Shown: positions 24,674 to 34,068 of the stretch, in pieces
Numbering within the stretch: position 1 is the stretch's first letter
How the letters are laid out: every line of letters begins with the position of its first letter
Assembly: GCF_030536815.1 (NCBI RefSeq)
Contig: NZ_JAUNPE010000008.1
Coordinates: 1 to 42,301, forward strand
DNA: 42,301 bases
Source: Kocuria sp.
GTDB taxonomy: Bacteria > Actinomycetota > Actinomycetes > Actinomycetales > Micrococcaceae
Direction: 5' to 3'
The notes under the pieces: model-generated
Told to the model about the DNA's origin: nothing
Databases searched by the model: none
What the model saw: only the letters and a program-made list of their open reading frames with translations
Made by a program: the position numbers and the translations under genes

Positions 24674-25360
24674 ATGAAGGCACGGATTTTGGTAGTCGAC
24701 GACGACGCCGCGTTGGCCGAGATGATCGGGATTGTGTTGTCCTCGGAAGGTTTCGAGCCCGTCTTCTGCTACGACGGCTCCGCCGCGGAAGAAACGTTCA
24801 GGTCCGTTGCCCCGGACCTCGTGCTGTTGGACCTCATGCTGCCCGGAATGGACGGCATTCAGGTGTGCCAGACCATTCGACAGACCTCGGACATTCCCAT
24901 TGTGATGCTCACGGCCAAGTCGGACACCGCCGACGTGGTGCGGGGCCTGGAAGCCGGCGCTGACGACTACGTCCCCAAGCCCTTCAAACCCGCTGAACTG
25001 GTGGCCCGGGTCAAGGCCCGGTTGCGCCCCATTGAACGCGGCGCGACCCAGGAGATCACCCTGGGCGATGTGGTCATCGACGTGACCGGTCACTCGGTGA
25101 CCCGGGAGGGCGAACAGATTTCCCTGACCCCTCTGGAGTTCGACCTGCTGACCACCCTGGCGAAATCGCCCAACCAGGTGTTCAGCCGCGACGAACTTTT
25201 GCGTGATGTCTGGGGCTACCCGCACGCCGCGGACAACCGCCTGGTCAACGTGCATGTGCAGCGGTTGCGCTCCAAGGTCGAACGGGACCCGGAGAACCCC
25301 GAACTTGTTCTGACCGTCCGCGGTATCGGCTACAAGGCCGGGGGCCATTCACATCGATGA
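24674..25360 (+). CDS. mtrA: Response regulator MtrA
   Basis: The protein has 228 residues. The receiver domain (1-115) has the acidic pair in VVDDDAAL, phospho-acceptor Asp53 in LLDLMLPGMDG and Lys in PKPFKPAELVAR. The OmpR-type winged helix (130-225) contains ISLTPLEFDLL, VFSRDELLRDVWGY and RLVNVHVQRLRSKVE. The match to M. tuberculosis MtrA is very close along its length. MtrA controls cell division, cell-wall hydrolase and osmoresponse genes. It is the first gene of mtrA-mtrB-lpqB; its ATG at 24674 has only a distant GAGGG. A TAGAAA at 24648-24653 may be the -10. The stop overlaps the mtrB start (ATGA). Confidence 0.96.
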   Translation: MKARILVVDDDAALAEMIGIVLSSEGFEPVFCYDGSAAEETFRSVAPDLVLLDLMLPGMDGIQVCQTIRQTSDIPIVMLTAKSDTADVVRGLEAGADDYVPKPFKPAELVARVKARLRPIERGATQEITLGDVVIDVTGHSVTREGEQISLTPLEFDLLTTLAKSPNQVFSRDELLRDVWGYPHAADNRLVNVHVQRLRSKVERDPENPELVLTVRGIGYKAGGHSHR

Positions 25361-27180
25361 CGGTCGACAGCCGCGAGCGGAATGCGACCCGATTCAAGCC
25401 AAGGTGGATCCGTAGACTTCGCCTGGGACGCAGAATCCTGTCCCGGCGGTGGCATCAGTCCCTGCAGTTCCGGGCCATCCTGGTGGCGCTCACGCTGACC
25501 CTGTGCGCGTTCTTCGCCACGGGCAGCTTCATGTCCCATCAAATCGCGGACCGGTTGTTCTCCGACCGGCTCAATCAGGTGCTGGCCGAAGCGCGCACCG
25601 ACATCGCGGACGTACAGGCAAGTTTTGACGCCTCGGACGCGTCGGACCGCACCGAGGTCCAAGCCCTCATCGACTCCACCATGGGCGCCCTCAGCATGGA
25701 CTCGGAAGAGGCCGGTCGGCATTGGATCCTGATTCCCCTCGATCGCGGTGCCGGACAGTCCTTCGTGGGAGTGCAGACCCAGAGCCCCTGGATGACTTCC
25801 GCGTCCGTGCCGCAACAGCTCCAGCAGCGCGTGGCCGAAGGGGACGGCACGTATTGGCAACCCGCCTCGGTGCGCATGGAGGAAGGCGGCGCCGAACAAC
25901 CCGTCATCGTGATCGGTGACGTGGTCCAGCTCAATCAGAATGCCCGCTACGGCCTGTTCTTCGTCTACGATTTCGCGGACCCCCAAATCACTCTCAATTC
26001 CATCCACGCGGTCCTGCTGCTGTCCATGGTGGCGTTGTTACTGCTGGTGGGAACCATTGTCTGGTACGTGACCCGTGAAGTGGTGCGCCCGGTTTCCAGC
26101 ACGGCAAGGGTCTCCGAACAATTGTCGGAGGGCGATCTGGATGTGCGCATGGAGGTGCGCGGTTCCAACGAAGTGGCCCGGTTGAGCCGCTCCTTCAACC
26201 GCATGGCGGACAACTTGCAGGAACAGATCACCCAGCTCGAACAGCTGTCCACGATGCAGCAGACCTTTGTCTCCGACGTCTCCCACGAACTGCGTACCCC
26301 GCTGACCACCGTGAAGATGGCGGCCGAAGTGCTCTACAACGCGCGGGAGGAGTTCGACCCCGTCAATCGCCGGTCCGCGGAACTGTTGCACCATCAGGTG
26401 GATCGCTTCGACTCCATGCTCTCGGACCTGTTGGAGATCTCGCGTTTCGATGCCGGGGCCGCCACCTTGGACATCGCCTCCACGGATATTTTCTCCGTGA
26501 TCTACGACGTGGTGGAGGCCGCCGGACCCCTGGTGCTCAAGTGTGGTTCCACGCTCACCGTGCGTTCCCAGCTGACTCGCTGCGTGGCCCAAATGGATCA
26601 GCGGCGCATTGACCGGATCATTCGCAACCTGGTGTCCAATGCGCTGGAACACGGCGAGGGTAAACCCGTGGAGATCTACGTGGCCTCGAACGAGAACGCC
26701 GTGGCCGTGGCGGTGCGCGATTACGGAATCGGTATGCGGGAAGAACAAATGACCAAGGTCTTCAACCGGTTCTGGCGTGCGGACCCCGCCCGCGCGCGCA
26801 CCGTGGGGGGTACCGGTCTGGGGCTGTCGATCGCGCTGGAGGACACGCGCCTGCACCGCGGCCAGTTGGACGTGTGGGCCCGCCCGGGCGAGGGCGCCTG
26901 TTTCCGGTTGACCCTGCCGTTGGTCCGCACGCAAGCGCTGGACCCGGACGTGCCGAATCCGCTGCCGATGCCGCCCGCGCCGGTGCTGGCCGACTCCACG
27001 GCCCACGTGACCGACACGGGCTCCTTGGCCCTCACCGCGCAGGTGGACCCGTTCGCGACCGGCACCGGTTCTCACGCCGTCCAGCTCGGCGAGTCGTCCA
27101 TCACCGCGACGCCCGGAGCCTTGGAAACCGCGGCGGGCTCCGCCGCAGCGAGCGATCAGCCGGGAACGGAGGCCCCATGA
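25357..27180 (+). CDS. mtrB: Sensor histidine kinase MtrB
   Basis: The protein has 607 residues. Two membrane segments (~38-60 and ~213-235) flank an extracytoplasmic sensor region of about 150 residues. A HAMP domain follows (PVSSTARVSEQLSEGDLDVRMEV), then the HisKA helix with phospho-accepting His310 in FVSDVSHELRTPL. The ATP-binding domain has the N box (RNLVSNALEHGEG), G1 DYGIGM, F box and G2 GGTGLGLSIA. The last ~90 residues are Pro/Ala/Thr-rich and variable. It phosphorylates MtrA. It overlaps mtrA and lpqB by 4 bp each, so the three proteins are probably made in step. Confidence 0.96.
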   Translation: MTVDSRERNATRFKPRWIRRLRLGRRILSRRWHQSLQFRAILVALTLTLCAFFATGSFMSHQIADRLFSDRLNQVLAEARTDIADVQASFDASDASDRTEVQALIDSTMGALSMDSEEAGRHWILIPLDRGAGQSFVGVQTQSPWMTSASVPQQLQQRVAEGDGTYWQPASVRMEEGGAEQPVIVIGDVVQLNQNARYGLFFVYDFADPQITLNSIHAVLLLSMVALLLLVGTIVWYVTREVVRPVSSTARVSEQLSEGDLDVRMEVRGSNEVARLSRSFNRMADNLQEQITQLEQLSTMQQTFVSDVSHELRTPLTTVKMAAEVLYNAREEFDPVNRRSAELLHHQVDRFDSMLSDLLEISRFDAGAATLDIASTDIFSVIYDVVEAAGPLVLKCGSTLTVRSQLTRCVAQMDQRRIDRIIRNLVSNALEHGEGKPVEIYVASNENAVAVAVRDYGIGMREEQMTKVFNRFWRADPARARTVGGTGLGLSIALEDTRLHRGQLDVWARPGEGACFRLTLPLVRTQALDPDVPNPLPMPPAPVLADSTAHVTDTGSLALTAQVDPFATGTGSHAVQLGESSITATPGALETAAGSAAASDQPGTEAP

Positions 27181-28892
27181 CACGTGAGCCCAGCAACCAA
27201 CGACCGCGGCGACGTCGGCAGTGGGCGGCGGCCTGCGCACTGGCAGCGACGCTGGCCGTGACCGGCTGCGGGGCCATGCCCCGATCGGGCCCCGTGCACA
27301 AGGTGGTGGAACCCACGACCGAGGCCCAAGAACAACCCGCACGGTATACACCGGCCACGCCCCAGACGGGCGCGAGCGCGCAGGAGATCGTGGAGGGCTT
27401 CCTCACCGCCGGGGTGGGCGCCCAGGACGACTACGCCGTGGCGCGCCAGTACCTGACACCCCAGCTGGCCAACACCTGGAAGCCCGACACCCGGGTGCTG
27501 GTCTACAAGGGTGAACCCAGCACGGTGCCGCGCCTCAGCGACGGTCAGTACCGAACCAGCCTGGAAGTCGGCGCCGAGCGTTCCGCCAACGGTGTGTTGG
27601 AGCAGCAGCCCGAAGGCACGACCCGCGTTCTGGATTTCACGCTCACCTCCGTGGACGGGCAATGGCGTATCTCCGAGGCCCCGGACGGCGTGATCGTACC
27701 CTTCGATGACTTCCCCGAGATCTTCAAGGCCTACACGCTGTACTTCTTCGATGACGACTACGGCCGTTTGGTTCCGGATCCCCGCTGGTTCGCGGAACGA
27801 TCCACGGTCCCCACCGCCATGGTGCGCGAATTGCTGGCGGGCCCGGCGGCCCACCTGGACGGGGCGGTGACCTCGGCGCTTCCCGGGGGCGCCACCCTGG
27901 CGCGCTCGGCGGTGCCCGTGTCCGACGGAACCGCTTCCGTGGATCTCAATCTGGCTCAGTTCGACCCCGCGGACGTGGAGCGGGGCAAGCGCATGGAGCA
28001 GCAGCTCGAGGCGTCCCTGCAGGGCGTACCCGCCGTGGACACCGTGGAACTCAGCATCAATGGCGCCCCGGTGGAGACCTCCGGTAGCGACCGGGACGAA
28101 CCGGTGCGTGAGGTCACCGTGCCCAATCGGCAAATCGGGGTGTCGCACAATCAGCTGGCCTTCTACCAGGGCGGACAGACCGAACTCATCAATGACGTAC
28201 CCCTTTCCGGGGATGCGCAGATCGTGCGCCCCGGGATGGACCAGGCGATGGAGAATTTCGGGTGGGTCGGTGGCGCCGGCGGCGCCGTGTTCACCGCGGC
28301 GCAAGGGGAATCACCGGTGCAGCGGTGGTCCGGTGAGGACCTGACGCGACCCAGCTTCGACATCCAGGGCTGGGTGTGGGGCTCCGGTGCGGACGGGGTG
28401 GTTCATGCCGCCCGTACGGACGCGGGCGACGACGCCATCACGGTGGCGGCCGACTGGCTGGCCGATGATCGGGTCGCCGGTCTACGAATCTCCCGCGAGG
28501 GGAACCGGGCACTCATCGTCACCACCAACGAGGGCCAAGATCGTTCCAACGTGTGGCTGAGTGGCATCGTGCGCGACGAGTCGGGCCGCCCCACGGAGCT
28601 GAAACAGGGCAATCTGGTCGCGGCTGATGTGGACGTGGACACGGTGCAGTGGATCAGCGGTACCGAATTCGTCACCACGGCGCTCGGGGAGAACGGCAAC
28701 TCACAACCCCGCCAGTACAGTGTGTCCGGCTCCAACGAGGCACTCCCGTCCCTGGTGGGTGTCACGTCCCTGGCCGGGGGCAACGGCTCCACCGCGATCT
28801 ACGGGGCCGCGGAAGGCAACCTCTACTTGCTCACGGGAAGTTCCTGGTCCCAGCAGAGCGACAACGTCACGGACACGGCCTTCGCCGGGTGA
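27177..28892 (+). CDS. lpqB: Lipoprotein LpqB
   Basis: The protein has 571 residues. A lipoprotein signal with a basic start (RRRRQW) and lipobox VTGC places lipid-carrying Cys31 at the new N-terminus. A GerMN-type domain covers roughly 180-310 (RLVPDPRWFAE, VRELLAGPAAHL, VDLNLAQ). The C-terminal half is the LpqB beta-propeller region. In actinobacteria LpqB sits outside the membrane and modulates MtrB sensing. ATG at 27177 overlaps the mtrB stop. It is the last gene of the operon; the 179 bp after it hold a long-range stem but no other gene. Confidence 0.94.
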   Translation: MTREPSNQRPRRRRQWAAACALAATLAVTGCGAMPRSGPVHKVVEPTTEAQEQPARYTPATPQTGASAQEIVEGFLTAGVGAQDDYAVARQYLTPQLANTWKPDTRVLVYKGEPSTVPRLSDGQYRTSLEVGAERSANGVLEQQPEGTTRVLDFTLTSVDGQWRISEAPDGVIVPFDDFPEIFKAYTLYFFDDDYGRLVPDPRWFAERSTVPTAMVRELLAGPAAHLDGAVTSALPGGATLARSAVPVSDGTASVDLNLAQFDPADVERGKRMEQQLEASLQGVPAVDTVELSINGAPVETSGSDRDEPVREVTVPNRQIGVSHNQLAFYQGGQTELINDVPLSGDAQIVRPGMDQAMENFGWVGGAGGAVFTAAQGESPVQRWSGEDLTRPSFDIQGWVWGSGADGVVHAARTDAGDDAITVAADWLADDRVAGLRISREGNRALIVTTNEGQDRSNVWLSGIVRDESGRPTELKQGNLVAADVDVDTVQWISGTEFVTTALGENGNSQPRQYSVSGSNEALPSLVGVTSLAGGNGSTAIYGAAEGNLYLLTGSSWSQQSDNVTDTAFAG

Positions 28893-28931
28893 GAGCTACT
28901 GCACCGGCCCGACGGTGATCGGCCTTGATAG

Positions 28932-28995
28932 GGGTGGCCGCGCGGTGATGCGTGGCGGGCGCACGGCGAGTGCACTGCACAGCCCGCGGCCACCC
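28932..28995 (+). terminator. Long-arm stem in the lpqB-comF gap
   Basis: GGGTGGCCGCG (28932-28942) pairs perfectly with CGCGGCCACCC (28985-28995) across a 42-base loop that can fold further. It may end the mtrAB-lpqB transcript. Confidence 0.4.
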
Positions 28996-29071
28996 GGGCC
29001 CGGTCAGCACGCTCGCTGCACAGTGTGCGTCCGCCCCGCGGCCACGACAGTAACCGCGGTTGGCTGGGGGC

Positions 29072-29863
29072 ATGTCGAAAATGTCAGCCCGAGCCATGGA
29101 CCGAGCCGGGGCGGCCGTCTGGACGTGGGCCGCGGCGGCGTCGGAAGTGCTGCTGCCCGTGAGCTGTGCCGTGTGCGAGGAACCGGGTGCCGTGCTGTGC
29201 CGCGGGTGTCATCTGATGCTGCGCCGATCCACGGTGCATCCGGGAGAAGTCCTCGCCCCGCGCGGGTTGGCCGCCGTAGACGCCCGCGTGTGGGCGGCCG
29301 GTCCCTATGAGCACGAACTGGCCTCGTGTGTGCTGTCGTTCAAGAACGGCGGGCGCACCGACCTCGCACCGGTTCTCGGTACCGTCCTGACCGGGGTCCT
29401 GCTCCGAGCCGCACCGCACGTCGCACCGACCGGGGAGCCAGTGCTGTGGGTGCCGGTCCCCACCTCGACACGAGCGAGATGGAAACGTTGGTTCGACCCG
29501 GTCCAGGAGATCCTGGCCCGCACCTCGCTCCCGCCCGCGACCCGGATCCACAGGGGACTGGAACACCGCCACAGGTCGCGGCTCGGGGCGACTTCCCAGA
29601 AAACTCTGGACGTTGCTCACCGGGCGCGCGCCATCAAGGGCAGCATGCGCGCATCCGGTGTTCAAGGTGCCACGTGTGTGGTGGTGGATGACGTCATGAC
29701 CTCCGGAGCTACTGCGGCGGAGGCCGTCTCGGTGCTTCGACAAGCGGGTGCCCGCGTGCCCGGAATCGCGGTTCTGGCAACCGTCAGGGCCGGGTGTTCA
29801 CCCGGGGCTGATTCCACCACGGCTGGGTCACATGTCAGTGAATTTCCCCACAGTTTGAACTAA
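29072..29863 (+). CDS. comF: ComF family phosphoribosyltransferase-like protein
   Basis: The protein has about 263 residues. An N-terminal zinc ribbon with two CxxC pairs, CAVC and CRGC, lies at ~32-47. The C-terminal type I phosphoribosyltransferase fold carries CVVVDDVMTSGATAAEAVSVL. ComF proteins take part in DNA uptake or in handling of single-stranded DNA after import. The start is uncertain: ATG at 29072 follows a G-rich stretch; 29081 and 29096 are also possible. The position between lpqB and hpf matches M. tuberculosis Rv3242c. No comEA or comEC gene lies in the window. Confidence 0.87.
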   Translation: MSKMSARAMDRAGAAVWTWAAAASEVLLPVSCAVCEEPGAVLCRGCHLMLRRSTVHPGEVLAPRGLAAVDARVWAAGPYEHELASCVLSFKNGGRTDLAPVLGTVLTGVLLRAAPHVAPTGEPVLWVPVPTSTRARWKRWFDPVQEILARTSLPPATRIHRGLEHRHRSRLGATSQKTLDVAHRARAIKGSMRASGVQGATCVVVDDVMTSGATAAEAVSVLRQAGARVPGIAVLATVRAGCSPGADSTTAGSHVSEFPHSLN

Positions 29864-29883
29864 CGTTGGGTTACGGGAACGGA

Positions 29884-29893
29884 ATACATGTAT
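29884..29893. promoter_or_regulatory. ATACATGTAT palindrome before hpf
   Basis: A perfect 10-bp palindrome, flanked by GGGA/TCCC that extends the symmetry with mismatches (29875-29896). It lies about 55 bp before hpf and may belong to its stress control. Speculative. Confidence 0.3.
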
Positions 29894-29945
29894 CCCGTGT
29901 GGGAGCAGCACTATCCCGCGTCATCCTCAAGATTTGGAGGGTCTC

Positions 29946-30638
29946 ATGGAACTGAACGTCCAAGGACGAAACGTTGCGGTGCCGGAGCGATTCAAAGAAT
30001 ACGCGGAGAAGAAGAGCGAGCGTTTTACGCAGCTCGGTGACAAAGTGCAGACCATTGAGGTCAAGGTCACCAAGGACAACGGAGTATCGGGGCATCAAGG
30101 TATTCGCGTGGAGATCACGGTCATCGGCCGGGGCCCCGTGGTGCGCGCCGAATCTCGCAGCGACGACAAGTTCGCCGCTTTCGACGAGGCCTACGCCAAG
30201 CTGATCGAACAGCTGCGCAGGGCCCGTGACCGTCGCAAAATTCACCGCGGGGGACATCAACGCCCCACTGCCGTGCACGAAGCGACCGGTTCCCTGCCGG
30301 TACTTCCGAGCGAGGGAATCCCCGCCCCGGCCAGCGAGGAAGAGCTCTCCGCCGCGGAGGACGAGGCCTTCAGTGGGGAATACGCGTTGAGCGACACCCC
30401 TACCCCGGTAGAAATTCGCCGCAAGCGTTTCCCCGCTGACGAGCTCAGCGTGGACGAGGCCGTGGACCAGATGGAACTGGTCGGACACGACTTCTTCCTG
30501 TTCGTGGACAAAGAGACCCAGGAACCCTCGGCGGTGTACCGCCGCAAGGGCTGGGAGTACGGCGTGATCAGCCTCAGCAAGGACGGTACGGCCGCGGAAG
30601 AACAATCCCGCGCCTACCAGCCCCAGGCCAGCGCCTGA
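29946..30638 (+). CDS. hpf: Long-form ribosome hibernation promoting factor
   Basis: The protein has 230 residues. The N-terminal YfiA/RaiA domain (1-105) begins MELNVQGRNVAVPERFKEYAEKK and contains the beta-strand IRVEITVIGRGP. A linker of about 55 residues leads to the C-terminal dimerisation domain (~160-215), ending DFFLFVDKETQEPSAVYRRKGWEYGVISL. Long HPF pairs two 70S ribosomes into inactive 100S dimers in stationary phase or hypoxia. ATG at 29946 follows GGAGG by 5 bp. It lies between comF and secA as in mycobacteria and is followed by a strong terminator. Confidence 0.95.
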   Translation: MELNVQGRNVAVPERFKEYAEKKSERFTQLGDKVQTIEVKVTKDNGVSGHQGIRVEITVIGRGPVVRAESRSDDKFAAFDEAYAKLIEQLRRARDRRKIHRGGHQRPTAVHEATGSLPVLPSEGIPAPASEEELSAAEDEAFSGEYALSDTPTPVEIRRKRFPADELSVDEAVDQMELVGHDFFLFVDKETQEPSAVYRRKGWEYGVISLSKDGTAAEEQSRAYQPQASA

Positions 30639-30672
30639 GAAGTTCAGTAGGATCGGGCGGATTCTCCGCACC

Positions 30673-30708
30673 CACCGGGCCCCGCGGCTTCAAGCGCGGG
30701 GCCCGGTG
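30673..30708 (+). terminator. Terminator after hpf
   Basis: CACCGGGCCCCGCG and its exact complement form a 14-bp stem with an 8-base loop, followed by TTGTG. Confidence 0.85.
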
Positions 30709-30748
30709 TTGTGCCGCACCACCCCGAACTCACTCAGGCGGACTCACG

Positions 30749-30754
30749 TACACT
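30749..30754 (+). promoter_or_regulatory. Probable -10 of the secA promoter
   Basis: TACACT lies 44 bp before the secA start and downstream of the hpf terminator. The -35 region is poor. Confidence 0.45.
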
Positions 30755-30797
30755 GATCGGCGGTGCACCACCGTCCACAATTGAGGAGCGAACACAC

Positions 30798-33548
30798 GTG
30801 GCGTCATTCCTGGAAAAAGTCCTTCGGACCGGGGATAAGCAGGTCCTGAAGCGACTGAGGTCCTACACGGACGCCGTGAACAGCCTCGAAGAAAGCTTCA
30901 AGGCGCTCAGCGACGCGGAACTGCGCGCCGAAACCGACTCGTTCAAGGCGCGCATCGATGACGGGGAATCCTTGGACCGTTTGCTTCCGGAAGCCTTCGC
31001 GGCGGTACGTGAAGCGGCGTCGCGAACCCTGGGGCAACGGCACTACGACGTTCAGCTCATGGGCGGTGCGGCACTGCACCTGGGCAACATTGCCGAAATG
31101 AAGACGGGTGAGGGCAAGACCCTCGTCGCCACGGCTCCCGCCTACCTGAATGCCCTGAGCGGTAAGGGCGTGCACGTGGTGACGGTCAATGATTACCTGG
31201 CCGAGTACCAGGCGAACCTCATGGGCCGTGTGTATCGCTTCCTGGGACTGGAAACCGGCGTGATCCTCGCCGGGCAGGACCCTGCCACCCGGCGCGAGCA
31301 GTACGCGGCGGACATCACCTACGGCACCAACAACGAATTCGGTTTCGACTATCTGCGCGACAACATGGCGTGGAGTGCGGACGAGCTGGTCCAGCGCGGG
31401 CACAACTACACCATCGTGGATGAGGTGGACTCGATCCTCATCGACGAGGCCCGTACTCCGCTCATCATCTCCGGGCCGGCCTCCGGTGAAGCCAACCGGT
31501 GGTACAAAGAATTCGCCAAGGTGGTCACCAATCTCAAGGCGGACACCGACTACGAGGTTGACGAGAAGAAACGGACCGTGGGGGTCCTCGAACCCGGGAT
31601 CGAGAAGGTCGAGGATTACCTGGGGATCGACAACCTCTACGAATCCCAGAACACCCCGCTGATCGGTTTCCTCAACAATGCGATCAAGGCCAAGGAATTG
31701 TTCCACGCGAACAAGGACTACATTGTGACCCAGGGCGAGGTGCGCATCGTGGACGAGCACACCGGCCGTGTGCTGGCCGGGCGCCGCTACAACGAGGGCA
31801 TCCACCAGGCCATCGAGGCCAAAGAGGGCGTGGAGATCAAGGCCGAGAACCAGACCATGGCCACCATCACCCTGCAGAATTACTTCCGGCTCTACGACAA
31901 ACTGTCCGGGATGACCGGCACTGCCCAGACCGAGGCGGCCGAGTTCATGAACACCTACGAGATCGGTGTGGTGCCCATCCCGCCCAACAAGGCAATGGCC
32001 CGCATCGACCAGCGCGATCTGGTGTACAAGAACGAGGCCACCAAGTATGCGGCGGTGGTGCGGGACATCGAGGAGCGGCATGCCTCGGGTCAGCCCGTGC
32101 TCGTGGGTACGGCCTCCGTGGAGAAATCCGAATACCTGTCCAAGCTGCTGGCCAAGCGCGGTGTACGCCACGAGGTGCTCAACGCCAAGAACCACGCCCG
32201 TGAGGCCGCCATCGTTGCCCAGGCAGGACGTAAGGCCTCGGTGACCGTGGCCACCAATATGGCCGGACGCGGCACCGACATCATGCTGGGCGGCAACGCC
32301 GAATTCGATGCCGTGGAGGCCATGGAGCAGAAGGGCCTGGACCCGGAGCGTGATGCCGAGAAGTACGAGGCCGAGTGGCCCGCCGTCCTCGAGCACTACG
32401 AGGTGGCCACCAAGGCCGAACACGAAGAGGTCATCGAGCTGGGCGGCCTGTACGTGCTGGGTACCGAGCGACATGAGTCCCGCCGGATCGACGATCAGCT
32501 GCGGGGCCGCTCCGGACGCCAGGGCGACCCGGGTGAATCCCGCTTCTACTTGTCGTTGGCGGACGATCTCATGCGCCTGTTCAACCCGGCCGTTGCCCAG
32601 CGCCTCATGGCGGTTGCACCGGATGACGTTCCCGTCACGGGCCGCATGATCACCTCGGGTATCGCCAACGCGCAGAACCAGGTGGAGGGTCGCAACGCCG
32701 AGCAGCGCAAGAACGTGCTCAAGTACGACGACGTGCTCAACCGCCAGCGTGAAGTGGTCTACCGCGACCGCCGTCGAATCCTCATGGGTGATGACATCGC
32801 CGAACAGATCCAGCAGTTCATCGCGGAAGTCATCACCACAGCGATCGAGGATCGAACCCGCGAGGGACACTCCGAGGACTGGGACCTGGATGGCTTGTGG
32901 GACGCATTGCGCGAGATTTACCCCATAACGCTGACTCAGCAAGAAATCGTTGACGAGGCCGGCGGGCGGCCGCGGCTGAGCGCGGACTTCCTCACCGAGC
33001 AAATCCTCTCCGACGCGAAACTGGTGTACCAGGAACGTGAGGACGAACTCGGCTCGGAAGCCATGCGCAACCTGGAACGTCGCGTGCTGCTGTCGGTGAT
33101 CGGTCGCCGGTGGCCCGAGCACCTGTACGAGATGGACTACCTGAAAGAGGGCATCGGCCTGCGAGCCATGGCCCAGCGTGATCCGCTGGTCGAGTACCAG
33201 CGCGAGGGCCACGCAATGTTCAAGGGCTTGATGGACACGATCCGCGAGGAAACCGTGGTCACCATGTACCACTTGGAAGTCCGCCGCCAACGTACCGGTC
33301 TCGACGGCGGTGCCGTGGAGCTGGCCAAGCCGCAACGGCCCGCGTTCTTGCAGTACTCGGCCCCCAACGAGGACGGCGAGCCGATGGCCCGCCTCGAATC
33401 CAAGGACAACCACCAGTCGCCCGTGGGTGAGGGGGCGCGTGCCGCGGATGAGACGGAGGCGGAGGACGAGTCGGCCGAAGCCACCGACAACCGTGCACAG
33501 CGGCGCAAACGCAAGGGCGGCAGCGCCAAGAAGGGCTCACGCAAGTAA
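30798..33548 (+). CDS. secA: Preprotein translocase ATPase SecA
   Basis: The protein has 916 residues. The start [19 protein letters not shown] is typical. Walker A MKTGEGKT is at 101-108, the DEAD-like box [20 protein letters not shown] near 207, and [14 protein letters not shown] and [21 protein letters not shown] mark the second motor domain. The preprotein cross-linking, wing and scaffold regions complete the family length. SecA drives unfolded preproteins through SecYEG with ATP. The C-terminus is a Glu-rich stretch followed by a Lys/Arg-rich end without the zinc-binding SEC-C motif, as usual for actinobacterial SecA1. GTG at 30798 was chosen because GAGGAG lies 9 bp upstream; earlier codons fall next to the terminator. 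Confidence 0.97.
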   Translation: MASFLEKVLRTGDKQVLKRLRSYTDAVNSLEESFKALSDAELRAETDSFKARIDDGESLDRLLPEAFAAVREAASRTLGQRHYDVQLMGGAALHLGNIAEMKTGEGKTLVATAPAYLNALSGKGVHVVTVNDYLAEYQANLMGRVYRFLGLETGVILAGQDPATRREQYAADITYGTNNEFGFDYLRDNMAWSADELVQRGHNYTIVDEVDSILIDEARTPLIISGPASGEANRWYKEFAKVVTNLKADTDYEVDEKKRTVGVLEPGIEKVEDYLGIDNLYESQNTPLIGFLNNAIKAKELFHANKDYIVTQGEVRIVDEHTGRVLAGRRYNEGIHQAIEAKEGVEIKAENQTMATITLQNYFRLYDKLSGMTGTAQTEAAEFMNTYEIGVVPIPPNKAMARIDQRDLVYKNEATKYAAVVRDIEERHASGQPVLVGTASVEKSEYLSKLLAKRGVRHEVLNAKNHAREAAIVAQAGRKASVTVATNMAGRGTDIMLGGNAEFDAVEAMEQKGLDPERDAEKYEAEWPAVLEHYEVATKAEHEEVIELGGLYVLGTERHESRRIDDQLRGRSGRQGDPGESRFYLSLADDLMRLFNPAVAQRLMAVAPDDVPVTGRMITSGIANAQNQVEGRNAEQRKNVLKYDDVLNRQREVVYRDRRRILMGDDIAEQIQQFIAEVITTAIEDRTREGHSEDWDLDGLWDALREIYPITLTQQEIVDEAGGRPRLSADFLTEQILSDAKLVYQEREDELGSEAMRNLERRVLLSVIGRRWPEHLYEMDYLKEGIGLRAMAQRDPLVEYQREGHAMFKGLMDTIREETVVTMYHLEVRRQRTGLDGGAVELAKPQRPAFLQYSAPNEDGEPMARLESKDNHQSPVGEGARAADETEAEDESAEATDNRAQRRKRKGGSAKKGSRK

Positions 33549-33570
33549 GTAGATCCAGATGGAGTAACGA

Positions 33571-33605
33571 GAACGGGCGGTACACACCACGTGTACCGCC
33601 CGTTC
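33571..33605. terminator. Bidirectional terminator between secA and the Rv3235-like gene
   Basis: GAACGGGCGGTACAC pairs perfectly with GTGTACCGCCCGTTC (15 bp, 5-base loop). It sits between convergent genes and works for both by symmetry. Confidence 0.9.
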
Positions 33606-33618
33606 CCATGCGTGAGAC

Positions 33619-34068
33619 TCATCCGACCTCCAGGTGCACCACGCGCCACTGACGGTTGATGCGCTCAATTCGCAGGGCCACGGCTCGGGCCCGCACCGAT
33701 TCCTCGATGACGAGGGAGGCTTCGTAGCATTCGGGGGCCGGGGAACAGATCCTGACCCTGCGTACTCGCGGCGCGCGGTGGATCTCGAAGAGCGAGGCGC
33801 GATCGCGATACTGCTCCTGCACCAGACGGAGCATGGCGGCGCGCTCCTCGAAACGTTCCACGACGTCCGGGGTGGTCCAGCGGGCCAACTGTGTGGCGGG
33901 ACGGGTGCCGCCCAGGATTTCCACGGCGGCCTGGCCGATGCTACGAGCCATGGCCGTCACGCGTTCCAGCTCGTTCTTGTGGGTCAGCCCGGCCCGGGTC
34001 CGGTCCGCTCGCCAGGAATAACCGCCCGAGGGAGGCTGGGGAGCAGAAACTGATGTGGTGGTGCTCAT
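33619..34068 (-). CDS. Rv3235-like conserved actinobacterial protein
   Basis: The protein has 149 residues. It matches a small family found next to secA in actinobacteria: ARSIGQAAVEILGGTRPATQLARWTTPDVVERFEERA, then a beta-rich end with RVRRVRICSPAPECYEASLVIEE and AVALRIERINRQWRVVHLEVG. No catalytic motif or membrane segment is visible, and the family function is unknown. ATG at 34068 has GGAG 8 bp before it and overlaps the stop of the LysM gene (ATGA), so the two are probably translated together. That coupling suggests a role with the LysM envelope protein. Confidence 0.8.
   Translation of the reverse strand: MSTTTSVSAPQPPSGGYSWRADRTRAGLTHKNELERVTAMARSIGQAAVEILGGTRPATQLARWTTPDVVERFEERAAMLRLVQEQYRDRASLFEIHRAPRVRRVRICSPAPECYEASLVIEESVRARAVALRIERINRQWRVVHLEVG

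Noticed and set aside
30804..33413. Very long open frame on the minus strand, about 870 codons
   Set aside because: It lies opposite secA, which has every family motif. Long antisense frames are expected where third codon positions are G or C.
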